A DNA stretch of 64,000 bases from Anaerococcus hydrogenalis DSM 7454 (GTDB lineage Bacteria; Bacillota; Clostridia; Tissierellales; Peptoniphilaceae): contig NZ_ABXA01000012.1 of NCBI RefSeq assembly GCF_000173355.1, positions 1 through 64,000 of the forward strand. Direction: 5' to 3'. The translations under genes were made by a program, and so were the position numbers. Of the stretch, positions 18,673 through 27,925 are shown piece after piece. Below the pieces are notes generated by a model. The model did not search any database and was not told where the DNA came from. It worked only from the letters and a program-made list of their open reading frames with translations. The first letter of the stretch is position 1. Each line of letters opens with the position of its first letter.

Positions 18673-18963
18673 TTATTGAATTTTTGCTTTTATAACCATC
18701 AAATCACTATCTTCGATTGCCTTTAGGGCATGCATTTCATTAGGATCCATAGTTATTATATTACCAGGAACTATAATCTCATTTCCATTTTCTCCAGTAA
18801 AATCAACCTTGCCCTTATAAATTACAACTACTACACTTTTATCTGACTTATGACTTGGGACTTCTTCACCTTGTTTGATTTGAAGGTGGGTAATTTGTAG
18901 TTTATCCTCATCAAGCAAGTGTTCAAATTTACCATCTAAAATATTTGCGCTTAATTTTTTCAT
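18673..18963 (-). CDS. Small cupin-domain protein
   Basis: A 96-aa single-domain cupin. The barrel is seen in GEEVPSHKSDKSVVVVIYKGKVDF (motif 1, with one His) and PGNIITMDPNEMHALKAIEDSDLMVI (motif 2, His retained). AAGGAGG precedes the start. It stands alone. Such proteins may bind a metal and a small ligand, but no substrate can be inferred. Confidence 0.8.
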   Translation of the reverse strand: MKKLSANILDGKFEHLLDEDKLQITHLQIKQGEEVPSHKSDKSVVVVIYKGKVDFTGENGNEIIVPGNIITMDPNEMHALKAIEDSDLMVIKAKIQ

Positions 18964-19010
18964 AAAGCCTCCTTATATATAATTAGTATTAATTCTTATC
19001 CTATAAAAAT

Positions 19011-19583
19011 TTAAATTATTTCTTGGATAATTTTTTTAATTTCTGGCAGTGTTTCATCTTTAAAAAACTTGTTCTTAGCCATCCACCTATTATTCAAAGG
19101 ACTTGGATGGACTAGGGGAAAGTATTCTGGCAGGTAATCTTTAAAATTTCTTACTGTTTCTGTTAGGTTTTTCTTAAAATCATCTTTAAGGTAAAACTTT
19201 TGTGCATAGGCACCTATCAATATAGTTAAATTTATATTTTTAAGCCCTTCAAGTAGGAGAGGGTGGTATTCTTTTGCTATAAATTTTCTTGGGGCCTTGT
19301 CACCACTTTTTGCCTTACCAGGATAATAAAAGTCCATGGGAATTATTGAAAAATTTTCGCCGTGGAGGGTATCCATACTTATACCGAGCCAATCAACTAA
19401 GTTTTCCCCGCTCTTATCATTAAATAAAATTCCACTTTCCTCAACTTTTTTTCCGGGAGCCTGACCAATTGTTAAAATTTTAGCATTTTTATTAAACTGA
19501 AAAATTGGACCAATTCCTCTTTTTGTGTAAGTTTTATTTCTAGGATCAGCCTTTAATTTTTCAATTATCTTTTCTATTTGCAT
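19011..19583 (-). CDS. Uracil-DNA glycosylase superfamily protein
   Basis: A 190-aa protein with the family's GQAPG motif (usually GEAPG/GQDPY) near residue 39, followed by GILFNDKSGENLVDWLG. HPSPLN near the C-terminus forms the second active-site motif. The expected role is excision of uracil or a related base from DNA. I chose the ATG at 19583 because AGGGG lies five bases upstream; the GTG two codons earlier is too close to that site. It forms a minus-strand pair with the next gene upstream. Confidence 0.8.
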   Translation of the reverse strand: MQIEKIIEKLKADPRNKTYTKRGIGPIFQFNKNAKILTIGQAPGKKVEESGILFNDKSGENLVDWLGISMDTLHGENFSIIPMDFYYPGKAKSGDKAPRKFIAKEYHPLLLEGLKNINLTILIGAYAQKFYLKDDFKKNLTETVRNFKDYLPEYFPLVHPSPLNNRWMAKNKFFKDETLPEIKKIIQEII

Positions 19584-19632
19584 AAACACCCCTAGTTACT
19601 TTTAAATAAAATTATATACTTTTATTATTATT

Positions 19633-20289
19633 TTATTTTTTATAAATTCTATAATTAATTCCACCAACAAGGTCTACTCCGTAAGGGGAATTTTCAAAAT
19701 ATCCTTTCAAAAATTCATACCTATATTCATGATAAGGTGAAATTTCTTCTTTTAATTCAAAACCATTTTTATTAATTTCAAAAGCTTCGTGGTGGTCGTG
19801 GCTATGGCCTCCTTCACAAGTGTTTGAAAGAGAATCTTCTGGATTTATAAAATCTTTAAAGTATCTCTCGTGGGTATTTACATTTGTAATTAAAAATAAG
19901 TCGCCGTTTTCATCAATTGTTGCAGAAAGACCATTATCACATGGCATGCCATCAAGAAGCATGGTATTTAAATCTTGAAAAATTTCATTATAATCAGAGA
20001 AATTTTTTCCCTCTCCTTGTTTTTTTCCAAATTCAAATAATTTTTCCTCTGTTTTTTTGCTATTTTTTATTGCAAAGGCAAGTCTATTTTCAACAACAGC
20101 AATTTTTGAATCAAGCCAACCGTGAATATTTTCTTGGTCAATTAGATTTTCTAAATTATCAGTTGAAACAGGGGCAATTTTTTCGTCAATTTCTTTTGTA
20201 TTTCCATCCAAAAGAAAATTTGTAATCTTATCTTGAAACTTTATCTTATCATACATCATATAATGTATTGGTCCTAAAAATTCACTCAT
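19633..20289 (-). CDS. Conserved hypothetical protein with LGPIHYxxYDKI start
   Basis: A 218-aa soluble protein. Its opening LGPIHYMMYDKIKFQDKI resembles the start of a hypothetical family that I recall from anaerobic clostridia. The middle is acidic and helical. A His/Asp-rich stretch, GGHSHDHHEAF (about residues 160-170), together with the preceding Cys and DGMPCDNGL could bind a metal. AGGAG precedes the start. The function is unknown; a redox or metal role is only a guess. Confidence 0.65.
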   Translation of the reverse strand: MSEFLGPIHYMMYDKIKFQDKITNFLLDGNTKEIDEKIAPVSTDNLENLIDQENIHGWLDSKIAVVENRLAFAIKNSKKTEEKLFEFGKKQGEGKNFSDYNEIFQDLNTMLLDGMPCDNGLSATIDENGDLFLITNVNTHERYFKDFINPEDSLSNTCEGGHSHDHHEAFEINKNGFELKEEISPYHEYRYEFLKGYFENSPYGVDLVGGINYRIYKK

Positions 20290-20445
20290 TTAAAACTCCT
20301 TTTTCTATTTTAAATTTATTATATTAAAAAAATAATTTTATTTCTGTAACCCATGTTACATTCTAATATTTTACAAGAAATATTTTAAAATTAAAGACTT
20401 AAATTTTTGTATATTTATAATGAAATTCTTGGGGAAAATGATATA

Positions 20446-20474
20446 TTTACACAATTTTAAATATACTATATAAT
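20446..20474 (+). promoter_or_regulatory. Promoter of the ECF S-component gene
   Basis: TTTACA, a 17-base spacer and TATAAT, 34 bases before the coding start. Confidence 0.65.
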
Positions 20475-20507
20475 AAAAAAGTAATAATAAATTTATTGGG
20501 AGGGGTT

Positions 20508-21050
20508 ATGAACAAATTAACTACAAAAAAAATTACATATACAGGACTTTTTATCGCCCTAGTTTTTATTTTCTCAGCATTTTTCCAAATTCCATTAAAA
20601 ACTCCAATGGGAGATACAAGATTTCATTTGGGAAATGTATTTTGTCTTTTAGGTGGAATAATTTTAGGACCAGGACTTGGTGGCCTTGCTGCAGGATTGG
20701 GATCTGCAATTTTTGATTTAACAAATCCACTTTATTTCGCATCAGCTCCATTTACATTTATAAATAAATTTATGATGGGCTTTGTAGCAGGTTTAGTTTT
20801 TCATAAGGTAAAAATGAAAAATGAGAAATTAAGAGCTGCCCTTGCAGGCTTATGTGGACAAGTAACCTATATTGTTCTTTACCTACTTTATACTTTCATA
20901 AAAAATAAAGTAGCCATGGGCTTATCATTTGAAGCAAATATGGTAGAAGTTGTACAAAAACTTGGAGTTTCCTCAATAAACGGAATAATTTCAGTAATAG
21001 TTGCTGCTATATTTTCAATTGCAGTTTCAAAAAGAGTAAAAATGGACTAG
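20508..21050 (+). CDS. ECF transporter substrate-binding (S) component
   Basis: A 180-aa integral membrane protein with about six segments and the S-component pattern: KKITYTGLFIALVFIFSAF, then GDTRFHLGNVFCLLGGIILGP and GLGGLAAGLGSAIFDLTNP. It would bind a vitamin or trace compound and work with a shared EcfAA'T energising module that is not encoded here. The ATG at 20508 follows GGGAGGGG. The substrate is not evident and there is no riboswitch in front, unlike the RibU gene at 55962. Confidence 0.85.
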   Translation: MNKLTTKKITYTGLFIALVFIFSAFFQIPLKTPMGDTRFHLGNVFCLLGGIILGPGLGGLAAGLGSAIFDLTNPLYFASAPFTFINKFMMGFVAGLVFHKVKMKNEKLRAALAGLCGQVTYIVLYLLYTFIKNKVAMGLSFEANMVEVVQKLGVSSINGIISVIVAAIFSIAVSKRVKMD

Positions 21051-21065
21051 AAATAGTCCTTTTTT
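21044..21065 (+). terminator. Terminator overlapping the ECF stop codon
   Basis: GGACTA, loop GAAA, TAGTCC and six Ts. The stem begins inside the last codons. Confidence 0.88.
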
Positions 21066-21115
21066 AAATGCTGATTTTTTGTTTTTTATCTTAAATTTAA
21101 TTTTTTTATAAAATC

Positions 21116-21196
21116 AATACTTCGTAATGTTAGGGCGGAGGAAATGGGGGAGTTTCGATTCTCCCCCTTTTTCCTCCCCCTAACATTACGAAGTAT
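21116..21196. repeat. 81-bp GC-rich inverted repeat, unexplained
   Basis: The left arm AATACTTCGTAATGTTAGGG continues as CGGAGG..GGGGGAG. The right arm is its near-perfect complement, with an 8-base loop (TTTCGATT). It is far richer in G/C than its surroundings and is not followed by a T run. No other copy was noticed. Confidence 0.8.
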
Positions 21197-21319
21197 TAAA
21201 AAATAATTGTAATTTAGTATATTATAAAAATTTAATTTTAAAAATCAACAACTATCTTTTATTTGGGTATAATGTTTAAAGAATGTTTAAGTTAAAAGGA
21301 AAAATGAAAGGATTTTTTT

Positions 21320-21767
21320 ATGGTTTATAAAAGATTTGGTGATAAGTTAGTTATTAGATTAAAAAAAGGCGACAAACTTGTGGAATCTGTTAGGGAAATT
21401 CTTGAAAAGGAAAATGTTAAGGCAGGTTTTTTGACAGGAATTGGTGCTACAGATAATCTTGAGGTTGGTCTTTTTGATCCAAAAACTAAGGATTATAATA
21501 TAAAAAAAATATGAAGAAGATTTAGAGATTGCAAATCTTTGTGGAAATATTTCAAATAAAGATGGAAAACTTTATACCCACTTTCATATAACTTGTGGAA
21601 GGGTAGAGGATAATGCCCAAAAAGGACAAATTCCAGGATCTGCTATTGGTGGTCATTTAAACGAGGCTATTATTTCTTTGACAGCAGAAATTTTTGTAAC
21701 AATTATTGATGGGGATATCAATAGGGTTTATGACGAAGATTTGGGATTAAATTTAATTGAGTTTTAA
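21320..21767 (+). pseudogene. PPC (DUF296) domain protein, frameshifted as read
   Basis: The start MVYKRFGDKLVIRLKKGDKLVES leads into EILEKENVKAGFLTGIGATDNLEVG, the PPC/DUF296 fold. After the A8 run at 21502-21509, removing one A gives YEEDLEIANLCGNISN, then the metal-binding pattern HFHITCG and GGHLNEA. The corrected protein is about 148 aa, the size of stand-alone bacterial PPC proteins, whose function is poorly known. One base separates its stop from the following HAD gene, which is probably co-transcribed. Confidence 0.82.
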
Positions 21768-21768
21768 T

Positions 21769-23046
21769 ATGGATTATTTTGTTTTTGACATGGACGGGAC
21801 TCTTTTTGATACCGAGAAAATTTATTACAGTACTTGGATTGAAATTAGTAAAAAAGAAGGCTTTCATTTTGATATAAATGATAAATTAAACTTATCAGGA
21901 AAACAAGAAAAGGAAGCTATAGACTACATGATAGAAAATTTTTCTATGGATTATGATAAGGCAATTAGGGTCAGAAAAGATTTAAATGCTTTAAGAGATA
22001 AGCGCTTTGGCGAAATTGATTATTGTATAAAAAAACCTGGACTTATAAATTTATTGACATACTTAAAGGAAAATGAGAAAAAAATAGCCCTAGCCTCTTC
22101 ATCTTCAAGAAAAAGAATTGATTTTTTCCTTGATAAGGAAGGTGTGAGACATTATTTTGAAAAAATAGTTTCATCAGATGATATCACAAAGGGAAAGCCT
22201 GATCCAGAAATTTTTAATTTGGCTATGGAAAAATTGGGGGCTGATAAGGATAAAACTTATGTTATTGAAGATTCTTTGGCAGGAGTAAAGGCAGCAAGAG
22301 CAAGTGGAGCCAAGGTTGTTTTGATAATTGACCTTGATGATTCAGACCTTATAAAAAGTCAGGCAGATTTGGTATTCTCATCTCTTGATGAATTTTTGGA
22401 GTATATAAAAAAAAATACAAAAATAGATACTAGAAATAAGGATTTTAAATTATCCTGCCCATCTTGTGGGGAAAATTTTACAAAATCCTTGCCAACAGCA
22501 GTTTTTTCTATAAATGATAAAGAGTTTTTAGAAAATATTGGCCTTGTAGAATGTCCTTCATGTAAAAAATTATTTAAATTAAACTACAGATATGTTTACA
22601 CAGATAATGACAAAAAATTAATGTTTGTAAATGACCCCAAATTTGCTCAAAAAAGAAACCAACTTGCCTTTAAGTCTTCTTTGAAACTTTTGGATAAGTT
22701 TAACAAGAATAAGGCAGGAGATTTCTTGATAAGAATGTGCCAAGATGATAAGGACTTGAAAGAAAAAATTTCTATTTTTAATGATGGCAAGATTGATAAT
22801 ATAGTTGAATTAATGAAACTTGTCCTAATCCAAAGTCCAGATTTTAAATTTGATAGGGAAAGTATTTTAAAAATTTATTATAAGGACAATGAATTTATTA
22901 TAAACACTAAAGAAGGAAAATTTAAGATGCCCTTTATTGACGACTTGTATGAAAGTTTGTATGAAAAGTATATCCCTTTTATAGATATAAAAAATACAGA
23001 AATGATAGATCAAAATTGGGCTAGGAAAATAGTTAAAGAAATATGA
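21769..23046 (+). CDS. HAD-family phosphatase fused to a CpXC zinc-ribbon domain
   Basis: Residues 1-220 are a beta-phosphoglucomutase-like HAD hydrolase: DMDGTLFDTE (nucleophile Asp and general acid), LASSSSRKRI, and KGKPDPEIF with VIEDSLAGVKAAR. From about residue 225 a second domain has CPSCGEN and CPSCKKLFKLNYRYVY, two CxxC pairs of the CpXC type, and about 130 further residues. The total is 425 aa, about twice a plain HAD phosphatase. ATG 21769 is preferred over the TTG four codons earlier. It overlaps the next gene by four bases. The substrate is unknown. Confidence 0.82.
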   Translation: MDYFVFDMDGTLFDTEKIYYSTWIEISKKEGFHFDINDKLNLSGKQEKEAIDYMIENFSMDYDKAIRVRKDLNALRDKRFGEIDYCIKKPGLINLLTYLKENEKKIALASSSSRKRIDFFLDKEGVRHYFEKIVSSDDITKGKPDPEIFNLAMEKLGADKDKTYVIEDSLAGVKAARASGAKVVLIIDLDDSDLIKSQADLVFSSLDEFLEYIKKNTKIDTRNKDFKLSCPSCGENFTKSLPTAVFSINDKEFLENIGLVECPSCKKLFKLNYRYVYTDNDKKLMFVNDPKFAQKRNQLAFKSSLKLLDKFNKNKAGDFLIRMCQDDKDLKEKISIFNDGKIDNIVELMKLVLIQSPDFKFDRESILKIYYKDNEFIINTKEGKFKMPFIDDLYESLYEKYIPFIDIKNTEMIDQNWARKIVKEI

Positions 23047-24338
23047 AAATATACTTAGAAAATGAAAATTTAAGAAAAATTGTATATGATATTTTAAATA
23101 TTTTTTATGACAAAAAAGACTTTTCTTTTGTAGGAGAAAATGAGGATATTTCAATCAAAAATGGACTTGTTAACACAAAAGATAAGTCTTACTTTTTTGA
23201 TTCTAATTTGAAATTAAAAGAGATTCTATTTGAAATTTTTAAAGATGAATTGAAAAAATCTCCTCCTTGGGGGATTTTGACAGGATCAAAACCGTCAAAA
23301 CTTCTAAAGAATCACAATCTAGAAGATTTGAAAAATATTTATAAAGTAAGTGATGAAAAAATTAATCTTTTAAAAAAAGTAAAAGAAAGTCAAGATAGGC
23401 TAAAATTTGCCCCAAATTCTTTTAACCTTTATATAAATATTCCCTTTTGCCCTCAAAGGTGTAAATATTGTTCCTATCCTACTATTGTGTCAAACATAGT
23501 AGATAAAAATCAATATGTAGATTTTTTATTAAAAGAAATAAAAGGGATAAGCTTAGATAAAAAATTAGATACAATTTATCTAGGAGGGGGGACTCCTTCA
23601 AATTTATCTCTTAAAGATTTGGATAGGATTTTGTCCTTATTAAATGAAAAATTTACTTTTGATGAATTTACCTTGGAAGCTGGCAGGGAAGACACCTTAG
23701 ATTTTGAAAAATTAGACTTGTTTAAGGAAAAAAATGTAGGAAGAATTTCTCTAAATCCCCAAACTTTTTCAAAAAATGTTTTGGAAAATGTAAATAGGCC
23801 CATTGATTTTGAAAACTTTATAAAAATTTACAAATATGCCAAAGATTTGGGCTTTATTATAAATATGGATTTTATAATTGGACTCTTTGGTGAAAATAGA
23901 GAAAGTTTTAAGAAAAATTTTGAAATTTTAAAGGACCTAAATCCAGACAACCTTACCTTTCATGCCCTAGCTCAAAAAGTTGGGTCAAAATATTTTGAAG
24001 AAAATATAAATGGTGATATCAATGAAGCTATAAAAATATCAAAGGATATAGAAAAATTTACCAAAGAAAATTCCTACAAACCCTATTATCTTTACAGGCA
24101 AAAAAATATAATAGGAAATTTGGAAAATGTAGGTTATGAAAAAGGGAATACTGCCCAAAGATATAATATTTTGATAAATGAAGAGCTAGAAAATATTATA
24201 GGCCTTGGCATGAATGCAAATTCTAAATTGATGAATGGGAAAAAATATAGGAATGAAAGAAATTTAAGAGATTATTATAAGAATATAGAAAAAGAAATTT
24301 CTGATAAGAATAAATTAATAGAAAATTTTAATCCTTGA
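23043..24338 (+). CDS. Radical SAM coproporphyrinogen dehydrogenase-like protein (HemZ type)
   Basis: A 431-aa radical SAM enzyme with the CxxxCxxC cluster motif CPQRCKYCSYP near residue 138 after YINIPF, then YLGGGTPSNLS (SAM-binding GGGTP) and a C-terminal HemN-like region (LYRQKN, YEKGNTAQRYNI). An N-terminal domain before the cluster distinguishes HemZ-like proteins from HemW. HemZ-type enzymes may oxidise coproporphyrinogen III, but heme synthesis by this organism is unproven here (only hemA is seen, at the window end). It is coupled to the HAD-CpXC gene. Confidence 0.8.
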   Translation: MKIYLENENLRKIVYDILNIFYDKKDFSFVGENEDISIKNGLVNTKDKSYFFDSNLKLKEILFEIFKDELKKSPPWGILTGSKPSKLLKNHNLEDLKNIYKVSDEKINLLKKVKESQDRLKFAPNSFNLYINIPFCPQRCKYCSYPTIVSNIVDKNQYVDFLLKEIKGISLDKKLDTIYLGGGTPSNLSLKDLDRILSLLNEKFTFDEFTLEAGREDTLDFEKLDLFKEKNVGRISLNPQTFSKNVLENVNRPIDFENFIKIYKYAKDLGFIINMDFIIGLFGENRESFKKNFEILKDLNPDNLTFHALAQKVGSKYFEENINGDINEAIKISKDIEKFTKENSYKPYYLYRQKNIIGNLENVGYEKGNTAQRYNILINEELENIIGLGMNANSKLMNGKKYRNERNLRDYYKNIEKEISDKNKLIENFNP

Positions 24339-24342
24339 TACA

Positions 24343-24388
24343 AGGCTTATTTTTTATATTATATAAATTTATATGATAAAATAAGCCT
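24343..24388 (+). promoter_or_regulatory. Inverted repeat before the Cof hydrolase gene
   Basis: AGGCTTATTTT and AAAATAAGCCT form a perfect 11-bp stem around a 24-base AT-only loop. It may terminate the HemZ transcript weakly, or the loop (TATAAATTTATATGATA) may hold the next promoter. Confidence 0.45.
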
Positions 24389-24409
24389 ATAGATAATTTA
24401 GGAGGGGAT

Positions 24410-25225
24410 ATGAATAATAATATAAAACTTGTAGCTATAGATCTTGATGGAACTCTTTTAAATTCTGATAAAAAAGTTTCAAGAAAAAACATTGAAACTA
24501 TAAGAAAATTAAGGGATAAGGGAGTATATATTACAATTTCCACAGGAAGGCCTGTAGGTGGATTTTCTTGGATTCTTGATGACTTATCCTTATTTGCAGA
24601 TGATGATTATTCCATTACTAATACCGGATCTCTTATTATAAAAAACAAGGATAAATCAGATATTTCCAAGGAAGTTTTGTCAATGGATGATTATTTTAAA
24701 TTAAAAAATATGATCAATGATAAGATGCAAATTGGAATTTACAATAAATATAATTTATACTCTAACAGCGAAAAAATAAATGAGCACTTTGCCTTTGAAT
24801 CAAAAATTTTAAAAATGCCAATCGAAAAATTTGATGAATCTAATAAAAATCAAAGTGTTGATAGGATTTCTATTACAGGTGATGGGAAAGTTTTGGATAT
24901 TTTTGAGAAAAATTATAACAAAAAGTTATTAGAGACCTACCAAACAGTTAGAAATGTCCCAGAAGTTTTTGAAGTTTTAAATAAAAAAGCTGATAAGGGC
25001 CAAGCCCTTCAAAGACTTTGCCATTATTTAAATATTGATATAAAAAATACCCTAACAATTGGAGATTCAAATAACGATAAGACCATGTTAAGTATATCTG
25101 GTCTTTCAGCAACTTGCCAAAATGGAAGAGAAAGTGTGAAGGAAATGGTCGATATAGTTTCAGCTTATTCAAACGATCAAGATGGAGTTTCTAATATTTT
25201 GGAAAAAATATTTTTTGATAAGTAA
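24410..25225 (+). CDS. Cof-type HAD hydrolase
   Basis: A 271-aa HAD phosphatase of the Cof/YidA group. It has AIDLDGTLLNSDK at the N-terminus (nucleophile and acid/base Asp), ISTGRPVGG (motif II), Lys in KADKGQAL (motif III) and IGDSNNDKTML (motif IV), with a C2-type cap between. Members dephosphorylate sugar phosphates or flavin/cofactor phosphates with low specificity. AGGAGGGG precedes the start, and a terminator follows. Confidence 0.9.
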   Translation: MNNNIKLVAIDLDGTLLNSDKKVSRKNIETIRKLRDKGVYITISTGRPVGGFSWILDDLSLFADDDYSITNTGSLIIKNKDKSDISKEVLSMDDYFKLKNMINDKMQIGIYNKYNLYSNSEKINEHFAFESKILKMPIEKFDESNKNQSVDRISITGDGKVLDIFEKNYNKKLLETYQTVRNVPEVFEVLNKKADKGQALQRLCHYLNIDIKNTLTIGDSNNDKTMLSISGLSATCQNGRESVKEMVDIVSAYSNDQDGVSNILEKIFFDK

Positions 25226-25269
25226 ATTGAAAAAAGGCACAAAACCAGTATTATAAGATTAGTTATTTA

Positions 25270-25300
25270 TGTAAGATTTTTTTAAATCTTACATATTTTT
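25270..25300 (+). terminator. Terminator after the Cof hydrolase
   Basis: TGTAAGATTT pairs with AAATCTTACA, followed by TATTTTT. Confidence 0.75.
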
Positions 25301-25333
25301 ATGTTAAATTTTTTTAAAAAGATAGGAAGTATT

Positions 25334-26125
25334 ATGAGTAAATTTTGCTCTCTAGCTTCAGGATCTTCGGGAAATTCTGTTTTTGTTGAGCACAAGGGAT
25401 CAAAAATTTTGATTGATTGTGGATTTTCTGGAAGAAAAATTGAAAATCTTTTATCCCAAATTGATGAAAAGCCAAGTGATTTGGATGCTATTTTTCTAAC
25501 TCACGAACACATGGACCATGTAAAAGGGGCAGGTGTTATAAGTAGAAGGTATGATATTCCAATTTATGCAAATAAGGGAACCTGGCTTTCTTTTATAAAA
25601 AATGCAGGCAAATTGAAAGAAGAAAATATTAAAATTTTTAGGTCAAATTCCTTTTTGAATTTCAATTCTTTTGATATTTTTCCAATTTCAATCCACCATG
25701 ATGCAAATGAACCTGTTGGTTTTATTTTGTATTTGGATAATAAAAAAATTACGGTTTTAACCGATACGGGAATAATTGATGATAGGATTTTAAATGAAAT
25801 AAAGGGATCTGATGTTTATTATTTCGAGGCTAACCATGACCTAGATGCCTTAAAAAGGGGGCCTTATACCTATCCTATGAAAGTTAGGATTATGGGAAAA
25901 ATGGGACACTTATCAAATGATCAATCAGCAAAAATTTTGGCAGATGCTCTCCAAGGGAAAAATGAAAAAATTTTTCTTGCCCACTTATCAGAAACAAATA
26001 ATTCAGAAGAACTTTGTAAAATAACTGTAGATAATTACCTAAAATCCTGTGGACTAGACACAAGTAGAGATATAAAACTAGAAGTTGCAAAAAGACATGC
26101 ACCTTCAAGCATAGTGGAGTTATGA
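25334..26125 (+). CDS. walJ: MBL-fold metallohydrolase, WalJ/YycJ-like
   Basis: A 263-aa metallo-beta-lactamase-fold protein starting KFCSLASGSSGNSVFVEH, the WalJ/YycJ signature. Metal-binding residues are in THEHMDH (about residue 55), LTDTG and HLSN/AHLSETN. Family members are exonuclease-like and linked to the WalKR cell-wall regulon in Bacillus, but here there is no walKR neighbour. ATG 25334 follows AGGAAG; the longer frame has no ribosome site. It overlaps the next gene by four bases. Confidence 0.85.
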   Translation: MSKFCSLASGSSGNSVFVEHKGSKILIDCGFSGRKIENLLSQIDEKPSDLDAIFLTHEHMDHVKGAGVISRRYDIPIYANKGTWLSFIKNAGKLKEENIKIFRSNSFLNFNSFDIFPISIHHDANEPVGFILYLDNKKITVLTDTGIIDDRILNEIKGSDVYYFEANHDLDALKRGPYTYPMKVRIMGKMGHLSNDQSAKILADALQGKNEKIFLAHLSETNNSEELCKITVDNYLKSCGLDTSRDIKLEVAKRHAPSSIVEL

Positions 26126-26933
26126 TGGAATTAGTAGAAATTGAAAGATCGATTATAAAAAAATATAGGAAAGAAATTTGGTCAAAATTTGTAAAGGCTG
26201 TAAAGAAATATGAATTAATAAATGAAGGCGATAAGGTGGCCTGTGCTATTTCTGGTGGAAAAGATTCACTTTTAACTGCAAAACTTGTAGAAGAATTGCA
26301 CAAACATTCAAAGGTAAATTTTGAAGTAGAATATATTTGTATGGATCCAGGTTATGATAAGGAAAACAGGGATTTGTTGGAGAAAAATTTAAAATATTTA
26401 AATATTCCAGCCAAAATTTTTGATTCAGATGTTTTTGAAATTAGCGAGAAAATTTCTGGAGACTATCCTTGCTATATGTGTGCAAGGATGAGAAGGGGAT
26501 TTTTGTATGCTAAGGCAAAAGAGCTTGGTTGCAATAAAGTTGCTCTTGGCCATCACATGAATGATGCAATAGAGACAACCTTAATGAATGTTTTATATGC
26601 TGGAAACTATAAAACAATGAAGCCAAAACTTATGGCCCAAAACTTTGATGGAATGGAACTTATTAGGCCCATGTATTTTATAGAAGAAAAAGATGTAATA
26701 GCTTGGCGTGATTATGTGGGATTAGACGCTTTAAATTGTGCTTGTACTGTTACAAAAAAAAGTGAGTCTTATACAAGAAAAAAATAAAAAATCTTATAGA
26801 AGATTTAAAAGAAGACATACCAAATGTAGAAAAATCAATCCTAAGGTCAGCAGAAAATGTAAATTGTGATATGGTTTTGGGATATCAAATAAAGGGAGAA
26901 AAACATTCATTCTTGGAGGAATTTGAAAAATGA
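26122..26933 (+). pseudogene. TtcA-family tRNA thiolation-like ATPase, frameshifted as read
   Basis: An ATP-pyrophosphatase with the PP-loop SGGKDSLLTA (about residue 45). CYMCARMRRGFLY (about 115) and CACTVTKK are the cysteine pairs of the TtcA/Ncs6-like group, which thiolates tRNA or, in bacteria with two CxxC pairs, carries an Fe-S cluster. At 26778-26784 (A7) the frame stops. Adding one A restores IKNLIEDLKEDIPNVEKSI and a stop overlapping the uppP start (ATGA). The corrected length is about 271 aa. The restored overlap supports a sequencing-type deletion. Confidence 0.82.
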
Positions 26934-27814
26934 TATTAGATTTGTTAAAGGTATTTATCCTTTCAATTGTAGAAGGGGTTACCGAATTTTTACCAGTTTC
27001 ATCAACTGGACACCTAATTTTGGTAAATGAATTTGTAAAACTTGAACCGGAAAAATTTGCCAATGCTTTTAATGTAATTATTCAATTGGGGGCAATTTTA
27101 TCAGTAGTAGTTTTATACTTTAGGAAATTAAACCCTTGGGATTTGGAAAAAACTAAAAAATATTTTCCAAAAAATTATGAAAAGCTAAATGGTCAATCAA
27201 AAATTTATTACAGGTTAAGCCACCCTCACAAAGAAACAATGGATCTTTGGAAAAGAGTAATAATTGGGGTTATTCCTGCAGGAGTATTGGGATTATTGTT
27301 AGATGATATAATCGATGCTTATTTATTTAATCCAATGGTAGTTGCCCTTATGCTTTTTGTTTGGGGTATTGGAATAATTTTACTTGAGAAGAAAAATAAA
27401 AATGAAAATAGACAAAGAGTTGATAATCTTTCCCTAATTTCTTATAAAACTGCATTTTTTATAGGATGTTTCCAAGTTCTTGCTATGATTCCAGGCACAT
27501 CAAGATCTGCTGCAACAATAATTGGGGCTATGATTTTGGGACTTTCAAGATCTGCCAGTGCAGAATTTTCATTCTTTTTGGCAATTCCAACCATGCTTGG
27601 AGCAACTCTTTTAAAAGTTTTTAAAAATGTATCAGGTTTTAATGCTTATGAATGGATTTTAATTCTTATTGGAATGATTTTATCTTTTATAGTTGCCTAT
27701 ATAGTAATTAAGAAATTTATTTCTTATGTTCAAAAAAACGACTTTATAATTTTTGGAAAATATAGGATTATTCTTTCTATAATAGTATTTTTATATTTTT
27801 TAATAATTAAATAA
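26930..27814 (+). CDS. uppP: Undecaprenyl-diphosphatase (BacA/UppP)
   Basis: An integral membrane phosphatase that recycles undecaprenyl diphosphate to the monophosphate for cell-wall polymer synthesis. The 294 aa contain EGVTEFLPVSSTGHL near the N-terminus and PGTSRSAATIIGAMILGLSR, the two active-site motifs, with about eight membrane segments. AGGAGG lies just before the start within the end of the preceding gene. A strong terminator follows. Confidence 0.95.
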   Translation: MILDLLKVFILSIVEGVTEFLPVSSTGHLILVNEFVKLEPEKFANAFNVIIQLGAILSVVVLYFRKLNPWDLEKTKKYFPKNYEKLNGQSKIYYRLSHPHKETMDLWKRVIIGVIPAGVLGLLLDDIIDAYLFNPMVVALMLFVWGIGIILLEKKNKNENRQRVDNLSLISYKTAFFIGCFQVLAMIPGTSRSAATIIGAMILGLSRSASAEFSFFLAIPTMLGATLLKVFKNVSGFNAYEWILILIGMILSFIVAYIVIKKFISYVQKNDFIIFGKYRIILSIIVFLYFLIIK

Positions 27815-27823
27815 TAAATTTTA

Positions 27824-27849
27824 AAAGGCGGATTAATCCGTCTTTTTTT
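27824..27849 (+). terminator. Terminator after uppP
   Basis: AAGGCGGAT pairs with ATCCGTCTT and is followed by a T run. Confidence 0.85.
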
Positions 27850-27925
27850 GAATTTATAAAACTTTAAAAAAAACAGCTTATAGTGTAAAATTAGTATATA
27901 AGAATTTGAAAAAAGAGGAATTTAT

